Notes: a model not told the origin generated them from the sequence alone. Counted from the stretch's first letter, positions 1 through 8,966 are shown. The stretch is 39,066 nt of DNA from Lachnospiraceae bacterium MD335 (GCA_000403335.2 KE159628.1:89664-128729), one strand, 5' to 3'. Numbers and translations: made by a program.

Positions 1-95
1 TCGCTCGCGTGCTTCATATTATAAAATTGGCTTCTTCCCTCCACTCCGCAATGCCAAGCTCAATTCCGCTTCGCGGAAGTTCGCTCGCGTGCTTC
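1..95. repeat. Direct repeat with GC-rich hairpin at window edge
   Basis: TCGCTCGCGTGCTTC occurs at 1-15 and again at 81-95, and both copies run into a similar AT stretch ending in ATAAAA (about 23 of 26 positions agree). Between them TTCCGC-TTC-GCGGAA (64-78) forms a short hairpin. It lies downstream of the glutamine synthetase terminator and shows no coding signal. It may be the end of a dispersed repeat continuing outside the window. Confidence 0.45.
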
Positions 96-123
96 GCACT
101 ATAAAAATAGAAATGACGTCTTG

Positions 124-160
124 GAAAAAGAAAGGGCATCTTTTTCCGAGACGCCCTTTC
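124..160 (-). terminator. Rho-independent terminator of glnN
   Basis: The arms GAAAGGGCATC (130-140) and GACGCCCTTTC (150-160) pair with one G-U wobble. Read on the minus strand the stem is followed by TTTTTCC. It lies 18 bp after the glutamine synthetase stop codon. Confidence 0.8.
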
Positions 161-178
161 TATTTTTGCATTGCTCAA

Positions 179-2290
179 TTATACCTCGAACATTAAATCT
201 CCATATGTAGGAATCGGCCATATTGTGCCGTCTACTATCATTTCGAGCTTGTCGACCGGCTCGCGGAGTGCGTCCATTGCTTCTCTTACGGTATCTTTGT
301 AGTAGAATGCCTGCGCCTTTACGTCTTCCATCGACGACGCTTTTGCCTCAACTTCTTTTAAGGTATTAAGCGCTTTCTTCGCCTCCGCAAGAAGTCCGTC
401 CACCTCATTCAGCACTTCGATCTGCGCCGCTGCGGTAGCGCCTGCCTCTTTCACTGCGATAATGGAATTTGCCAAATCTCCTGCATATGATGCCACTGCC
501 GGAAGAATATCTTTTCCTGCCATGTCAATCATTGTAAGCGCCTCGATGTTGATTGTCTTTGCATAAGTCTCATAGATAATCTCCTCGCGCGACTCAAGTT
601 CAACCTTTGTAAAAATGTTAAACTTCTCAAACAAATCAACTGCCTTCTTTGTCGTGAGCGTCGATGCCGCCTCAACCATTGACTTAATATTCGGAAGCCC
701 TCTTCTCTTTGCCTCGGCAACCCATTCCTCCGAATAACCGTTGCCGTTGAAGATAATTCTCTGATGCTTTGTCATGTATTCCTTAATCAAATCATGTATT
801 GCCATTTCCTTATCGTCCGCGCTCTCAATTCTGTCAGCCGCCTCACAGAACGCCTCCGCCACAATCGCATTCAGCGTTGTATTCGGGCTTGCAATCGAGT
901 CTGCCGAGCCGACCATACGGAATTCAAATTTATTTCCGGTAAATGCAAAGGGCGATGTTCTGTTTCGGTCCGTCGCATCCTTTTCAAAGTCAGGCAGTGT
1001 CGATACACCCGTCTCAAGCTTTCCGCCTTTCTTAATCTTTGCCGCATCACCTGTCTCCACAAGCTGCCTTACCACATCCTCAAGCTGATCGCCAAGGAAA
1101 ATAGAGATAATTGCCGGCGGCGCTTCGTTTGCACCAAGTCTGTGGTCGTTTCCGACATCCGACGCCGACTGACGCAGCAGGTCTGCATGTGTATCCACTG
1201 CCTTCATAATACATGCAAGCACCAGCAGAAAACGTACGTTCTTATTTGGCGTATTGCCCGGCTCAAGCAGATTCACGCCACTGTCTGTCGTAATCGACCA
1301 GTTGTCGTGCTTACCGGAACCATTCACGCCTTTATACGGCTTTTCATGCAGCAGACACCTGAGGTCATGCTTGTAAGCGACACGTTTCATCGTTTCCATA
1401 ACGAGCTGGTTGTGGTCCACCGCAATGTTTGCCGTCTCATAAATCGGAGCCAGCTCGTGCTGCGCGGGCGCGACCTCGTTGTGCTGTGTCTTTGCCGTCA
1501 CGCCGAGCTTCCAAAGCTCCACATTCAAATCCTTCATGTATGCGCCGACGCGCTCCTTGATTACGCCAAAGTAGTGATCCTCCATCTCCTGTCCTTTCGG
1601 AGGAAGCGCGCCAAAAAGCGTCCGTCCGGCAAACATCAAATCTTTTCTTTGCATATAAAGGTCTTTATCCACAAGGAAATACTCCTGTTCAGGACCCACC
1701 GAAGCGGTTACCTTTGTCGCCTCCGTATCTCCAAACAGCCGTACAATACGCAGCGCCTGCTCACTCAGCGCCTCCATCGAACGCAGCAGCGGCGTCTTTT
1801 TATCAAGCGCCTCACCTGTGTAGGAACAGAATGCCGTGGGAATGCAAAGGATTGTACCGCAGCCCGATTCCTTTAAAAACGCAGGAGACGTAATATCCCA
1901 TGCCGTGTATCCTCTTGCCTCGAACGTCGCCCGAAGTCCTCCTGACGGGAAAGATGATGCGTCCGGCTCACCTTTAATCAACTCTTTGCCGGAAAACTCC
2001 ATCAGCATTTTTCCATCGTCATCCGGATGTGACACAAAGGAGTCGTGTTTCTCCGCGGTGATACCGGTAAGCGGCTGGAACCAGTGCGTATAATGTGTTG
2101 CGCCGTTCTCGACCGCCCAATCCTTCATTGCCTTTGCCACAACATCAGCCGTAGCCATTGACAGTTCTCCGCCCTGATCCATGACTCTTTTTACTTCCTG
2201 AAATACCTTTTTGGGAAGCCGCTCTTTCATTTTTGTGATTGTAAAAACCTTCTGTCCAAAAATACTTTCCACATTCAATAACTCACTCAT
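179..2290 (-). CDS. glnN: Type III glutamine synthetase
   Basis: This enzyme makes glutamine from glutamate, ammonia and ATP in the cytoplasm. The product is 703 residues, the normal size of the GSIII (GlnN) family and far longer than GSI (about 450). It opens with [15 protein letters not shown] and contains the GSIII-type stretches [43 protein letters not shown] and [10 protein letters not shown], which carry metal- and glutamate-binding residues. The reading frame is open to 2314, but the ATG at 2290 is chosen because AAGGAGGAAAATT lies directly upstream. It is a single gene with its own terminator and a leader of roughly 190 nt containing a terminator-like hairpin. The identification is secure. 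Confidence 0.96.
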   Translation of the reverse strand: MSELLNVESIFGQKVFTITKMKERLPKKVFQEVKRVMDQGGELSMATADVVAKAMKDWAVENGATHYTHWFQPLTGITAEKHDSFVSHPDDDGKMLMEFSGKELIKGEPDASSFPSGGLRATFEARGYTAWDITSPAFLKESGCGTILCIPTAFCSYTGEALDKKTPLLRSMEALSEQALRIVRLFGDTEATKVTASVGPEQEYFLVDKDLYMQRKDLMFAGRTLFGALPPKGQEMEDHYFGVIKERVGAYMKDLNVELWKLGVTAKTQHNEVAPAQHELAPIYETANIAVDHNQLVMETMKRVAYKHDLRCLLHEKPYKGVNGSGKHDNWSITTDSGVNLLEPGNTPNKNVRFLLVLACIMKAVDTHADLLRQSASDVGNDHRLGANEAPPAIISIFLGDQLEDVVRQLVETGDAAKIKKGGKLETGVSTLPDFEKDATDRNRTSPFAFTGNKFEFRMVGSADSIASPNTTLNAIVAEAFCEAADRIESADDKEMAIHDLIKEYMTKHQRIIFNGNGYSEEWVAEAKRRGLPNIKSMVEAASTLTTKKAVDLFEKFNIFTKVELESREEIIYETYAKTINIEALTMIDMAGKDILPAVASYAGDLANSIIAVKEAGATAAAQIEVLNEVDGLLAEAKKALNTLKEVEAKASSMEDVKAQAFYYKDTVREAMDALREPVDKLEMIVDGTIWPIPTYGDLMFEV

Positions 2291-2375
2291 AATTTTCCTC
2301 CTTATATCCAACATGCCCCAATGTGGTTTATGCGCCGAAGCATGTTTTCTGTGCGTTATAATAGTTCTTATTTAT

Positions 2376-2484
2376 AAAAAAAATGTTCCAAAAAAAAGAT
2401 AGTATTCTTTTTTGGAACATCTTCGTTCGCGGTATCTTTTATATAAAGTTTTGAATCTCGATTCCATACGGTAAATCATTTACC
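2376..2484 (-). promoter_or_regulatory. Possible transcription attenuator in glnN leader
   Basis: On the minus strand GTTCCAAAAAAGA and TCTTTTTTTTGGAAC (2385-2418) form a stem followed by eight T (2376-2383), a terminator-like structure about 95 nt before the glnN start. Its 5' arm can instead pair upstream: GAAC (2425-2428 read in reverse) with GTTC (2415-2418), an exclusive alternative. Further upstream GGTAAATCATTTACC (2470-2484) is another hairpin. A switch between these forms would regulate read-through. The A/T-rich stem is only moderately stable. Confidence 0.45.
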
Positions 2485-2714
2485 TTGCTTTTTATAAAAT
2501 AATATATCTATTCTAAAAAATCAAGACTTTTGTTAAAATTTTCAATGTAATGACGCCTTTTTATGAATATTGTATAGTTTGAATTATTATATAAATTTAT
2601 TTTTATGGAAATATACTATTCTTTCATTTGGAACGGTAATAATTTCTTTATAGCTGACTGCCTGGAACAAATAGGATTCTTTTTATTAAATTTTCGTTAA
2701 AAACCCTGCAAAGC

Positions 2715-2743
2715 TTGATAATTTTTCAAAGATGTACGATAAT
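2715..2743 (+). promoter_or_regulatory. Sigma-A promoter of DUF1858 gene
   Basis: TTGATA (2715-2720), a 17-bp spacer and GATAAT (2738-2743) stand about 60 bp before the start at 2804. The rest of the 500-bp gap between glnN and this gene is AT-rich without open frames. Confidence 0.65.
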
Positions 2744-2803
2744 GTATGATAGCTTAAACTGTTAATATATATTTTAAGAAATAGAAATCAGGAGGATTTT
2801 ATC

Positions 2804-2998
2804 ATGGCACAAATAACAAAGGATATGACTATCGGCGAAATTTTGAGGACAACCCCTGACGTGGCGCCCATTCTGATGAATGCGGGAATGCACTGTCTTG
2901 GCTGCCCTTCCGCGCAGGGCGAGTCTTTGGAGGAAGCTGCAATGGTTCACGGGCTTGACATTGACAGTCTTATGGAAGAAATCGGAAAGCTTGCATAA
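2804..2998 (+). CDS. DUF1858 small redox-disulfide domain protein
   Basis: This 64-residue protein matches the DUF1858 family (hybrid-cluster-associated disulfide domain). It has the typical start [20 protein letters not shown], then GMHCLGC with a CxxC pair, then an [11 protein letters not shown] helix. Members are thought to act in thiol or metal-linked redox chemistry, but the biochemical role is not established. AGGAGG lies 8 bp before the ATG. It is monocistronic, with its own promoter and a strong terminator. The family call is confident and the function is not. Confidence 0.88.
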   Translation: MAQITKDMTIGEILRTTPDVAPILMNAGMHCLGCPSAQGESLEEAAMVHGLDIDSLMEEIGKLA

Positions 2999-3011
2999 CC
3001 GGAAATAATAC

Positions 3012-3055
3012 GAAACGAGAGAACTGCCAAACGGTATCTTCTCTCGTTTCTTTAT
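3012..3055 (+). terminator. Terminator of DUF1858 gene
   Basis: GAAACGAGAGAA (3012-3023) and TTCTCTCGTTTC (3039-3050) are perfect 12-bp arms followed by TTTATTT. Confidence 0.85.
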
Positions 3056-3093
3056 TTACATACATTTATATACCCGAATACGCCAAAAAGATC

Positions 3094-3137
3094 AAAAAGC
3101 CTAATGCCGCTGTTTATCCACAGCATTAGACTTTTTT
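3094..3137 (-). terminator. Terminator of mecA (bidirectional shape)
   Basis: AAAAAGcCTAATGC (3094-3107) pairs with GCATTAGaCTTTTT (3123-3136). A runs on one side and T runs on the other let it work in both directions. It lies just after the mecA stop. Confidence 0.75.
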
Positions 3138-3159
3138 AATATGCATCCTATTCGCTTCA

Positions 3160-3969
3160 TCACACCTTCGCCAAAACCTGTACTGCCTTATCCTTTATCA
3201 CTGCCTCAAAGTGCTCCTCCATATACGCCTCGCTTGCCGCCGCAAATTTCTCGGGACTGCCGTACTCGGAGAGCATGTTGCAAATCTTGTTGAACTCCTC
3301 AGGCGTGTGGTCTGACTGGGCAACAACAAGCACGTAATTGCCCTGCTTTTCATTTTTGTACAACGAATTGCGCCCTACATAGTGTCCGTCCAGCACATGG
3401 GCGAGACGTGTCACCTGATTCAGGCTTTCAAATGCATAAATACGCGTTAAATCAATACCCTGTATTGCTTTTGCGGTACTGCTGTCTTTACCCTGACCGC
3501 TTTGTCTGCCGCCTTGTTTTCCCAAATCCGAAAGCGCATCCATTGTATTGGCAATGGTGTCTGCAATCGAGCCATCGTGAATTTTACGGAATAAGTCAAG
3601 CACATCATCAGCGCCGTCGGAAATGCTCTGCAGCATTCCGCTGAGCGTATCTTCATACTCGTCGTCATCATCGTCGGTGGCAGAGGGCGCAAACTTCGAA
3701 AAGCGCGTGTCAAGCTCCTCAGGGTCTTCCACTTTTGTGATAACCAGGACAATACACTCGGAGTTCAACGGAATTGCCTCTATCATAAGAGGAATGTCAT
3801 CCGCGTCAAAGCCAAACTCGTATGACGCTTGCTGCATCATGTCCCTGAACAGGTTTTTGGCCTTTTCCGTACCGTATGCAAGCTCGCTTATTTTCAATTC
3901 ACGATCTGCCAAATCTGCTTTGGTCAGTGTGCAGCGTATTTGGTGATCGTTTACTTTCTCAATTTTCAT
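3160..3969 (-). CDS. mecA: Adaptor protein MecA
   Basis: MecA-family adaptors deliver substrates such as competence or sporulation regulators to the ClpC/ClpP protease. This 269-residue protein has the expected two-domain plan: an N-terminal substrate-binding domain (about residues 1-75, starting MKIEKVNDHQIRCTLTKADL), a charged linker rich in D and E (about 90-115), and a C-terminal ClpC-binding domain (about 170-260, with FESLNQVTRLAHVL and the late stretch YGSPEKFAAASEAYMEEH). An ATG two codons upstream (3975) touches the GGGGG ribosome site, so the ATG at 3969, 6 nt after it, is preferred and matches the family's usual MKIE/MEIE start. It is monocistronic with a good sigma-A promoter. Confidence 0.9.
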   Translation of the reverse strand: MKIEKVNDHQIRCTLTKADLADRELKISELAYGTEKAKNLFRDMMQQASYEFGFDADDIPLMIEAIPLNSECIVLVITKVEDPEELDTRFSKFAPSATDDDDDEYEDTLSGMLQSISDGADDVLDLFRKIHDGSIADTIANTMDALSDLGKQGGRQSGQGKDSSTAKAIQGIDLTRIYAFESLNQVTRLAHVLDGHYVGRNSLYKNEKQGNYVLVVAQSDHTPEEFNKICNMLSEYGSPEKFAAASEAYMEEHFEAVIKDKAVQVLAKV

Positions 3970-4047
3970 ATTCATCCCCCATTCTTGCTCAGTATTTATA
4001 TCTCCACTAAAACCAAGAATTATATCGACTGTTAAACTTTCCCCTAT

Positions 4048-4075
4048 ATTATAATGTAAAGAAAATCTAAGTCAA
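4048..4075 (-). promoter_or_regulatory. Sigma-A promoter of mecA
   Basis: On the minus strand TTGACT (4075-4070), a 16-bp spacer and TATAAT (4053-4048) precede the mecA start by about 80 bp. Confidence 0.65.
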
Positions 4076-4729
4076 TAGTATCCAACGACTGTTTTCAAAA
4101 AATTTATATTATTTGTATCGTACGAAATGTCAAAATAACATACGTTATCGGTCAAAAATCATATTAATTATTACATTTCGGTCAAATTCTTACATTTCAG
4201 CCTGCATAAATTTTGATTTTATGCTAATAATTTACTAGTAAGATGTTCCTGCGACAAAACCGTACATGGAAGGAAGGTTTCGGCGCCGGAAAGTGTTGTA
4301 ATACCTATTTGCGAAATCTTTGAAGTATATGCGTACAGGCTGATTTTTATTTCATTGTCTTATTAGCTTGTGCAAATTGACCATAAATATTTTGCCAATA
4401 CTTTGTACGTTTATTATCCATATTATTATACAACACTTTTTCGACAATAGGTACATGTTTCAGGCATCTTTTTTAAAGTTTTTTGTTTTTTTATATATCA
4501 CATGACACTTTTGGACTTTGGCAGCATTGCAAACATAAAACTACGGTAAAGCCCCCTCTTTACCGCCATATCTGAAAACACTTATATCTTATCATATGCA
4601 TTGCAAAAATGATAGGAGCTTTTTCAAGTAAATTATGGGAAAATTTTTTCCATATCTTAAAATATGTTAAAGTCTTTCATCAAAAAAATCAAAAAACAAC
4701 AACTTTAGGTGTACGAAATACAAATCTTT
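4076..4729. other. Non-coding gap between mecA and the GH18 gene
   Basis: About 650 bp of AT-rich DNA without a convincing reading frame. Visible elements are TTACATTTC at 4171 and 4190, CGGTCAAA at 4149 and 4179, and a perfect stem CGGTAAAG / CTTTACCG (4544-4551 and 4558-4565) with the C-rich loop CCCCCT and no T-run behind it. I recognise no known riboswitch class. It could hold a small RNA or regulator sites. Confidence 0.4.
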
Positions 4730-4738
4730 TGTTATAAT
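4730..4738 (+). promoter_or_regulatory. Extended -10 promoter of GH18 gene
   Basis: TGTTATAAT is a perfect extended -10 element (TGn-TATAAT). No clear -35 is seen 17 bp upstream. Transcription would begin near 4745, giving a leader of only about 15 nt that holds the GGAGG site. Confidence 0.55.
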
Positions 4739-4760
4739 GAGAACGATTGGAGGTATCCGA

Positions 4761-6476
4761 ATGAAAAAAAGGATTATTTTGGTACTGGTGCCCATCGTTC
4801 TCATTATTATTATTGTGGCGGCGGCATTTGGGGGGAAAATTTGGGATCGGTTCTCATACTCAAGGGAACATGCCGATTTAAACGAATATTTCGGCCTTAC
4901 GGAAGACAGTGACTGCGCGATTGTCCTGCAGGACGAAATTGTAGATGATATGGCAAAATTTGTGCATGGCACGCATTACTTTACGCTCTCGACAGTTGAG
5001 AAGTATTTTACAGACCGTTTTTACGTCAATACGGACGAGCAGGTACTGCTCTTTACGACCGATACGGATGTAATCAAAATTAATATCGGTGACGCCAGCA
5101 ATGTCATGTATGTCTCCGACACACCGCAGGAGCTTGATTATATGGCGGCGTTTTATGACGGCGACGTGCTTTATATTGCGGCAAAATATGTGCAGAAATT
5201 TGCCAATTTTGAATATTACGGATTTACAGAGCCCGAGCATATGCAGGTTTATACGCAGTGGGACGAGTACACGTCTGCCAAACTTACCAAAAAGACAGCC
5301 GTGCGCTATCAGGGCGGTATCAAAAGCCCGATATTGCAGGAGCTTCCGGCAGATGCGCAGGTAACTGTCTTAGAAGAAATGGACAACTGGTCCAAAGTCA
5401 AGACGGAAAGTTCCATTATCGGATACGTTGAAAACAAACGGCTGACCGACAAAACCGTATCACAGCGAATGTGCGGTACGGATTTTCAGGAAATTGTATA
5501 CAATAATGTCCAAAAAGAAGGCATGATTAACCTTGCCTTTCATCAGGTGTTTGAAAATGTTGACGGCAATTATCTTGCAAACGCATTAAGTTCGACCAAA
5601 TCAGTCAATGTCGTGTCGCCGACATGGTTTCGTCTTACCGACAATAACGGCGGCATTGCAAGTCTTGCAAACGCTTCTTATGTGTCGAAGGCACATGAAT
5701 TGGGCATTGATGTTTGGGCGCTTGTGACGGATGTGGACAGTACCAATTTATATGGTGTTACGATTGATTTTGACGAACTTTTGTCCTCGTCGGAAAAGCG
5801 AAAAGTTCTGATTAGCGCACTGATGAATGAAGTGGATACCTATGGGCTTGACGGCATTAACATTGACTTTGAAAAGGTGAAAAGCTCTGCGGGAACACAC
5901 TTTGTACAGTTTTTGCGGGAGATTTCGATTGAGACACGCAGACGCGGCATCGTCTTGTCTGTGGACAACTATGTTCCAAGCGAGTATACAGCGCACTATA
6001 ACCGAAAAGAGCAGGGAATTGTGGCAGATTATATTATTATTATGGGATATGACGAGCACTATGTGGGCGGCGGTGTTGCAGGCTCCAATGCCTCAATTGG
6101 CTTCGTGGAAGACGGCATTGCCAACACGAAAGAAGTTGTTCCTGCCGAAAAAATTATCAATGCCATTCCGTTCTATACAAGGATTTGGGAAACAGGACCA
6201 AACGGGCTTACAGCCTCGACAATTGCGATGTCGGCAGAACCGTCTTGGATTGCGCAGACCGGTGTTACTCCCGGCTGGTCCGATGAATTTTGTCAGAATT
6301 ATGCCGAGTACCAATCGGGCGATACACTGTACCAATGCTGGCTGGAAGATGTGGATTCCATACGGGTAAAGCTTCAGGTTATGCAAAACCAAGGCATCAA
6401 AGGTGTTGCCAGTTGGAAACTCGGACTGGAAGACAGCGCGGTTTGGGATGTAATCGCGGAGTATGTAGGGCAGTAA
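4761..6476 (+). CDS. Membrane-anchored GH18 glycosidase with SH3 domain
   Basis: The 571-residue protein has an N-terminal membrane anchor (about 4-28), an extracytoplasmic domain of the copper-amine-oxidase-N type (about 35-165), a bacterial SH3 domain (about 175-235) and a GH18 barrel (about 250-570). The GH18 active-site motif reads DGINIDFE, with D364, D369 and the acid E371. The N at the middle acidic position is usual in spore-lytic GH18 enzymes such as YaaH/SleL. The likely role is cleavage of N-acetylglucosamine linkages in peptidoglycan or cortex at the cell surface. The frame is open from 4737, but that ATG lies inside the -10 box, so the ATG at 4761 behind TTGGAGG is the start. Whether it acts on spores is inference. 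Confidence 0.88.
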   Translation: MKKRIILVLVPIVLIIIIVAAAFGGKIWDRFSYSREHADLNEYFGLTEDSDCAIVLQDEIVDDMAKFVHGTHYFTLSTVEKYFTDRFYVNTDEQVLLFTTDTDVIKINIGDASNVMYVSDTPQELDYMAAFYDGDVLYIAAKYVQKFANFEYYGFTEPEHMQVYTQWDEYTSAKLTKKTAVRYQGGIKSPILQELPADAQVTVLEEMDNWSKVKTESSIIGYVENKRLTDKTVSQRMCGTDFQEIVYNNVQKEGMINLAFHQVFENVDGNYLANALSSTKSVNVVSPTWFRLTDNNGGIASLANASYVSKAHELGIDVWALVTDVDSTNLYGVTIDFDELLSSSEKRKVLISALMNEVDTYGLDGINIDFEKVKSSAGTHFVQFLREISIETRRRGIVLSVDNYVPSEYTAHYNRKEQGIVADYIIIMGYDEHYVGGGVAGSNASIGFVEDGIANTKEVVPAEKIINAIPFYTRIWETGPNGLTASTIAMSAEPSWIAQTGVTPGWSDEFCQNYAEYQSGDTLYQCWLEDVDSIRVKLQVMQNQGIKGVASWKLGLEDSAVWDVIAEYVGQ

Positions 6477-6503
6477 AAAATGGGGCTGACGCCCCATTTT
6501 TTT
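6475..6503. terminator. Bidirectional terminator between GH18 gene and pfkA
   Basis: AAAAAATGGGGC-TGAC-GCCCCATTTTTTT is a perfect hairpin with A and T tracts on either side. It serves the GH18 gene on plus and pfkA on minus and overlaps both stop codons. Confidence 0.9.
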
Positions 6504-7575
6504 AGTCTCCAAAGCTGATGCCAAGCATTTTTGCCTCTCTGATAATATCCGAATCCGGATCCACCATTTTCAGCTTTCCTGCTACTTCCTCAAGCGGAAC
6601 CTTTACGATTTCTCTGTTGCGGTAGCCTACCATGAATCCGTATTGCTTTTTCATAATCAGCCTTGCCGCTTCCGCGCCTAAACGGCTTGCGAAAACCCTG
6701 TCATACGAATTGGGGCTGCCGCCGCGCTGTGTATGACCCGGAACGGTAACACGCACTTCCAAGCCGCTCTTTTTCGTAATCTTCTCCGCGATTTCGTAAG
6801 AAACGCTGGGATATTTGTATTCAGACATATACTTCTTAAAGTCTTTCTTTGAAAGCGCCGCTACTTCCTTGGAAACAGCGCCTTCTGCCACCGCAAGGAT
6901 GGTAAAGCTGCTTCCTCTCTCGGAGCGCTTCTTAATAGCGTCAATAATCTTATTAATATCATACGGTATCTCAGGAATGAGGATAATGTCCGCACCGCCC
7001 GCCATACCTGCGTTCAACGTCAGATAGCCTACCTTGTGCCCCATAACTTCGACGATAAAAACCCTGCCGTGCGATGCTGCCGTTGTGTGTATCTGATCAA
7101 TACACTGCGTCGCGATGTCAACCGCACTTTGGAAGCCAAACGTCATATCCGTGCCCCAAAGGTCATTATCAATGGTCTTGGGAAGCGTTACCACATTCAA
7201 GCCTTCCTCACGAAGGAGATTTGCCGTTTTGTGGGTACCGTTTCCGCCGAGCACTACAAGACAGTCAAGATTCAGCTTATAATAATTGTGCTTCATTGCC
7301 TCAACTTTGTCCAAACCGTTCTCGTCCGGATCGCGCATGGTTTTAAACGGCATACGGGAGCTGCCGAGAATTGTGCCTCCCTTTGTCAGTATTCCCGAAA
7401 AATCAGAGCTTGCAAGCATTCTGTATTTTCCGTATATCAATCCCCTGTAGCCTTCAAGAAAACCAAACAGTTCTACCTGCTCACCGGAATTGAACAATGT
7501 TTTTGCCACGCCGCGCATTGCAGCATTTAATGCCTGACAGTCGCCGCCGCTTGTCAACATACCTATTCTTATCAT
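6502..7575 (-). CDS. pfkA: 6-phosphofructokinase
   Basis: The enzyme phosphorylates fructose 6-phosphate to the 1,6-bisphosphate in glycolysis. The product is 357 residues: MLTSGGDCQALNAAMRG at the nucleotide site, GGNGT at 110-114, PKTIDND at 132-138 with catalytic D136, the MGHK stretch, and PGHTQRGGSP near the C-terminus. The donor-specificity positions are mixed: G113 is as in ATP enzymes, K133 is as in pyrophosphate enzymes, and N112 replaces the usual Mg-binding aspartate. ATP or PPi use cannot be decided from sequence. The frame is open to 7599, but the ATG at 7575 has AGGAGG 6 bp upstream. It is monocistronic with a consensus promoter. Confidence 0.94.
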   Translation of the reverse strand: MIRIGMLTSGGDCQALNAAMRGVAKTLFNSGEQVELFGFLEGYRGLIYGKYRMLASSDFSGILTKGGTILGSSRMPFKTMRDPDENGLDKVEAMKHNYYKLNLDCLVVLGGNGTHKTANLLREEGLNVVTLPKTIDNDLWGTDMTFGFQSAVDIATQCIDQIHTTAASHGRVFIVEVMGHKVGYLTLNAGMAGGADIILIPEIPYDINKIIDAIKKRSERGSSFTILAVAEGAVSKEVAALSKKDFKKYMSEYKYPSVSYEIAEKITKKSGLEVRVTVPGHTQRGGSPNSYDRVFASRLGAEAARLIMKKQYGFMVGYRNREIVKVPLEEVAGKLKMVDPDSDIIREAKMLGISFGD

Positions 7576-7632
7576 GGAAACCTCCTTTTTCGCAAACACG
7601 TTTGCGGTTTATTTTCGTTCACTCCTCTTTGT

Positions 7633-7661
7633 ATTATAATCCCTTTTTCAGAAACGAACAA
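7633..7661 (-). promoter_or_regulatory. Sigma-A promoter of pfkA
   Basis: On the minus strand TTGTTC (7661-7656), a 17-bp spacer and TATAAT (7638-7633) lie about 58 bp before the pfkA start. Confidence 0.65.
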
Positions 7662-7714
7662 CTTTTTAGACAAAATTTTTTCTACTTTTGTAAGTTTTTC
7701 ACAATACCGTTTTA

Positions 7715-7757
7715 TCAAAAAGCCTGCGGCAATCCCTTTTAGGCACTCCGCAGGCTT
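7715..7757 (-). terminator. Terminator of the unknown membrane protein gene
   Basis: AAGCCTGCGG (7720-7729) and CCGCAGGCTT (7748-7757) are perfect arms. On minus the stem runs into TTTTTGAT. Confidence 0.8.
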
Positions 7758-7779
7758 GAATTTATTTGAATGAAAAATA

Positions 7780-8796
7780 TTAGAAATTGCTTACACTGCC
7801 GCTTTCCGGAGTGTCCGCAAATGCGCCTGCATTCTGCATATAGCCGATTTGCGCGACGCGGTTGATATTCCTCTGCTCCCTTGAAATCGAAATGACGGTT
7901 GGTACTGCCCCGACTACTACAAAAAGCATCTGCTGTAAAAAGGAGCCAATGTACTCTCTCATGCCGTCCAGCTCTGCTATAAGCGTCGGAACTGCCTGAA
8001 AGGCTTCAAAAATACCCACCTCATAATCCATATACTCTTTCATCGCCTGGGTAAGCTGGATTGCCCAATCAAGACGGTTTCCAAAATAGGTCATACCGAT
8101 CATAATAACACAGGAGATAATGATGCCCACTACTGTCAGCTTTCCGCCAAGTTTGCCAAAGCCCTTAAGCGTACAAAATGCCATTACAATGCCGGAGATC
8201 GCCGCCACATAGCCGAGCATTCCCAAAATGACAATACATGCCACTCCAATCAGCGAACCTAAAACAGCGCCGATAATTCCTCCGATAATATTTACGTTTT
8301 TCTGCTGTCTTTTCTGTGCCTTAACTTCATTCTCGCTCTTTGCCCTTGCTGCACACTGCGCGCAGAGGTGAAGTCTTGCGGTTTCCAGCATAAAGCCTAC
8401 CGTCTGCGTGGAACTGCCGCAGGTTTGACAGCACGCCGCATAGCCTCTTTCATGCAAAAATGCCGTCAGCGCGTCAAGCGCATATTCAATATCATCCCGA
8501 AGCTTGCCCTGATTGGTCTGATTCTTGACCACGACGGTGATTAAACTGTCCTTTTGTGTCAAGGCAGTCACAGGTGCCACGCTCTTTTTGAAAAGTGAGA
8601 TTTCATCTTTTCCAAGAACCACACCGGCACTTCTTGCCGAAGTTGTGATCGTCAGAAGATACGGATACCTCTGATCGGTCGCATAAATCAGCAGCTCATA
8701 GCCGTTTTTGATTCCATAAATCGTGTTGGTATTTTCATCATAGGTAAAGCCAACGCCTGCCGCGAGGCTTTTATAATTTTCTGTAATCTTGCTCAT
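7780..8796 (-). CDS. Unknown membrane protein with two CxxC motifs
   Basis: I do not recognise this 339-residue protein. The first 110 residues look soluble (start MSKITENYKSL). Two pairs, CQTC and CAQC, at about residues 123-126 and 146-149, could bind zinc. A KxQKRQQKN stretch then precedes three or more hydrophobic segments between about 170 and 260, and another at about 290-312. The tail is polar and N/Q-rich. The frame is open to 8853, but the ATG at 8796 is used because GGGGG stands 5 nt before it. It is monocistronic with its own terminator and divergent from mscL. No function is proposed. Confidence 0.75.
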   Translation of the reverse strand: MSKITENYKSLAAGVGFTYDENTNTIYGIKNGYELLIYATDQRYPYLLTITTSARSAGVVLGKDEISLFKKSVAPVTALTQKDSLITVVVKNQTNQGKLRDDIEYALDALTAFLHERGYAACCQTCGSSTQTVGFMLETARLHLCAQCAARAKSENEVKAQKRQQKNVNIIGGIIGAVLGSLIGVACIVILGMLGYVAAISGIVMAFCTLKGFGKLGGKLTVVGIIISCVIMIGMTYFGNRLDWAIQLTQAMKEYMDYEVGIFEAFQAVPTLIAELDGMREYIGSFLQQMLFVVVGAVPTVISISREQRNINRVAQIGYMQNAGAFADTPESGSVSNF

Positions 8797-8892
8797 ATGT
8801 ACCCCCATCTGCACACGCACATTGTCCCGCCCGGGTTTTGCGTGTGCATACAAACTCTGCGGTTGAATATTTTTTTGTTTTTATGGAACGGA

Positions 8893-8921
8893 ATTATAAT
8901 ATCATAAAATTTTTATAAACA
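8893..8921 (-). promoter_or_regulatory. Possible promoter of the unknown membrane protein gene
   Basis: On the minus strand TGTTTA (8921-8916), 17 bp and TATAAT (8898-8893). The -35 is weak. Confidence 0.4.
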
Positions 8922-8966
8922 CAACTGCCTCGCTTAAATTGCGCCGTTTACTTAATAATTTTTTAA

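Noticed and set aside
764-1876. 370-codon open frame on the plus strand inside glnN
   Set aside because: It is antisense to a secure gene, rich in C, R and H as expected for a shadow frame, and has no ribosome site.
2419-2484. ANTAR-type twin hairpin before glnN
   Set aside because: The loops do not have the hexaloop with A at 1 and G at 4 that ANTAR targets require, so only a general attenuator is proposed.
4076-4729. Known riboswitch (c-di-GMP, TPP, cobalamin) before the GH18 gene
   Set aside because: No conserved core sequence of these classes could be found, and the GH18 promoter lies behind the gap.
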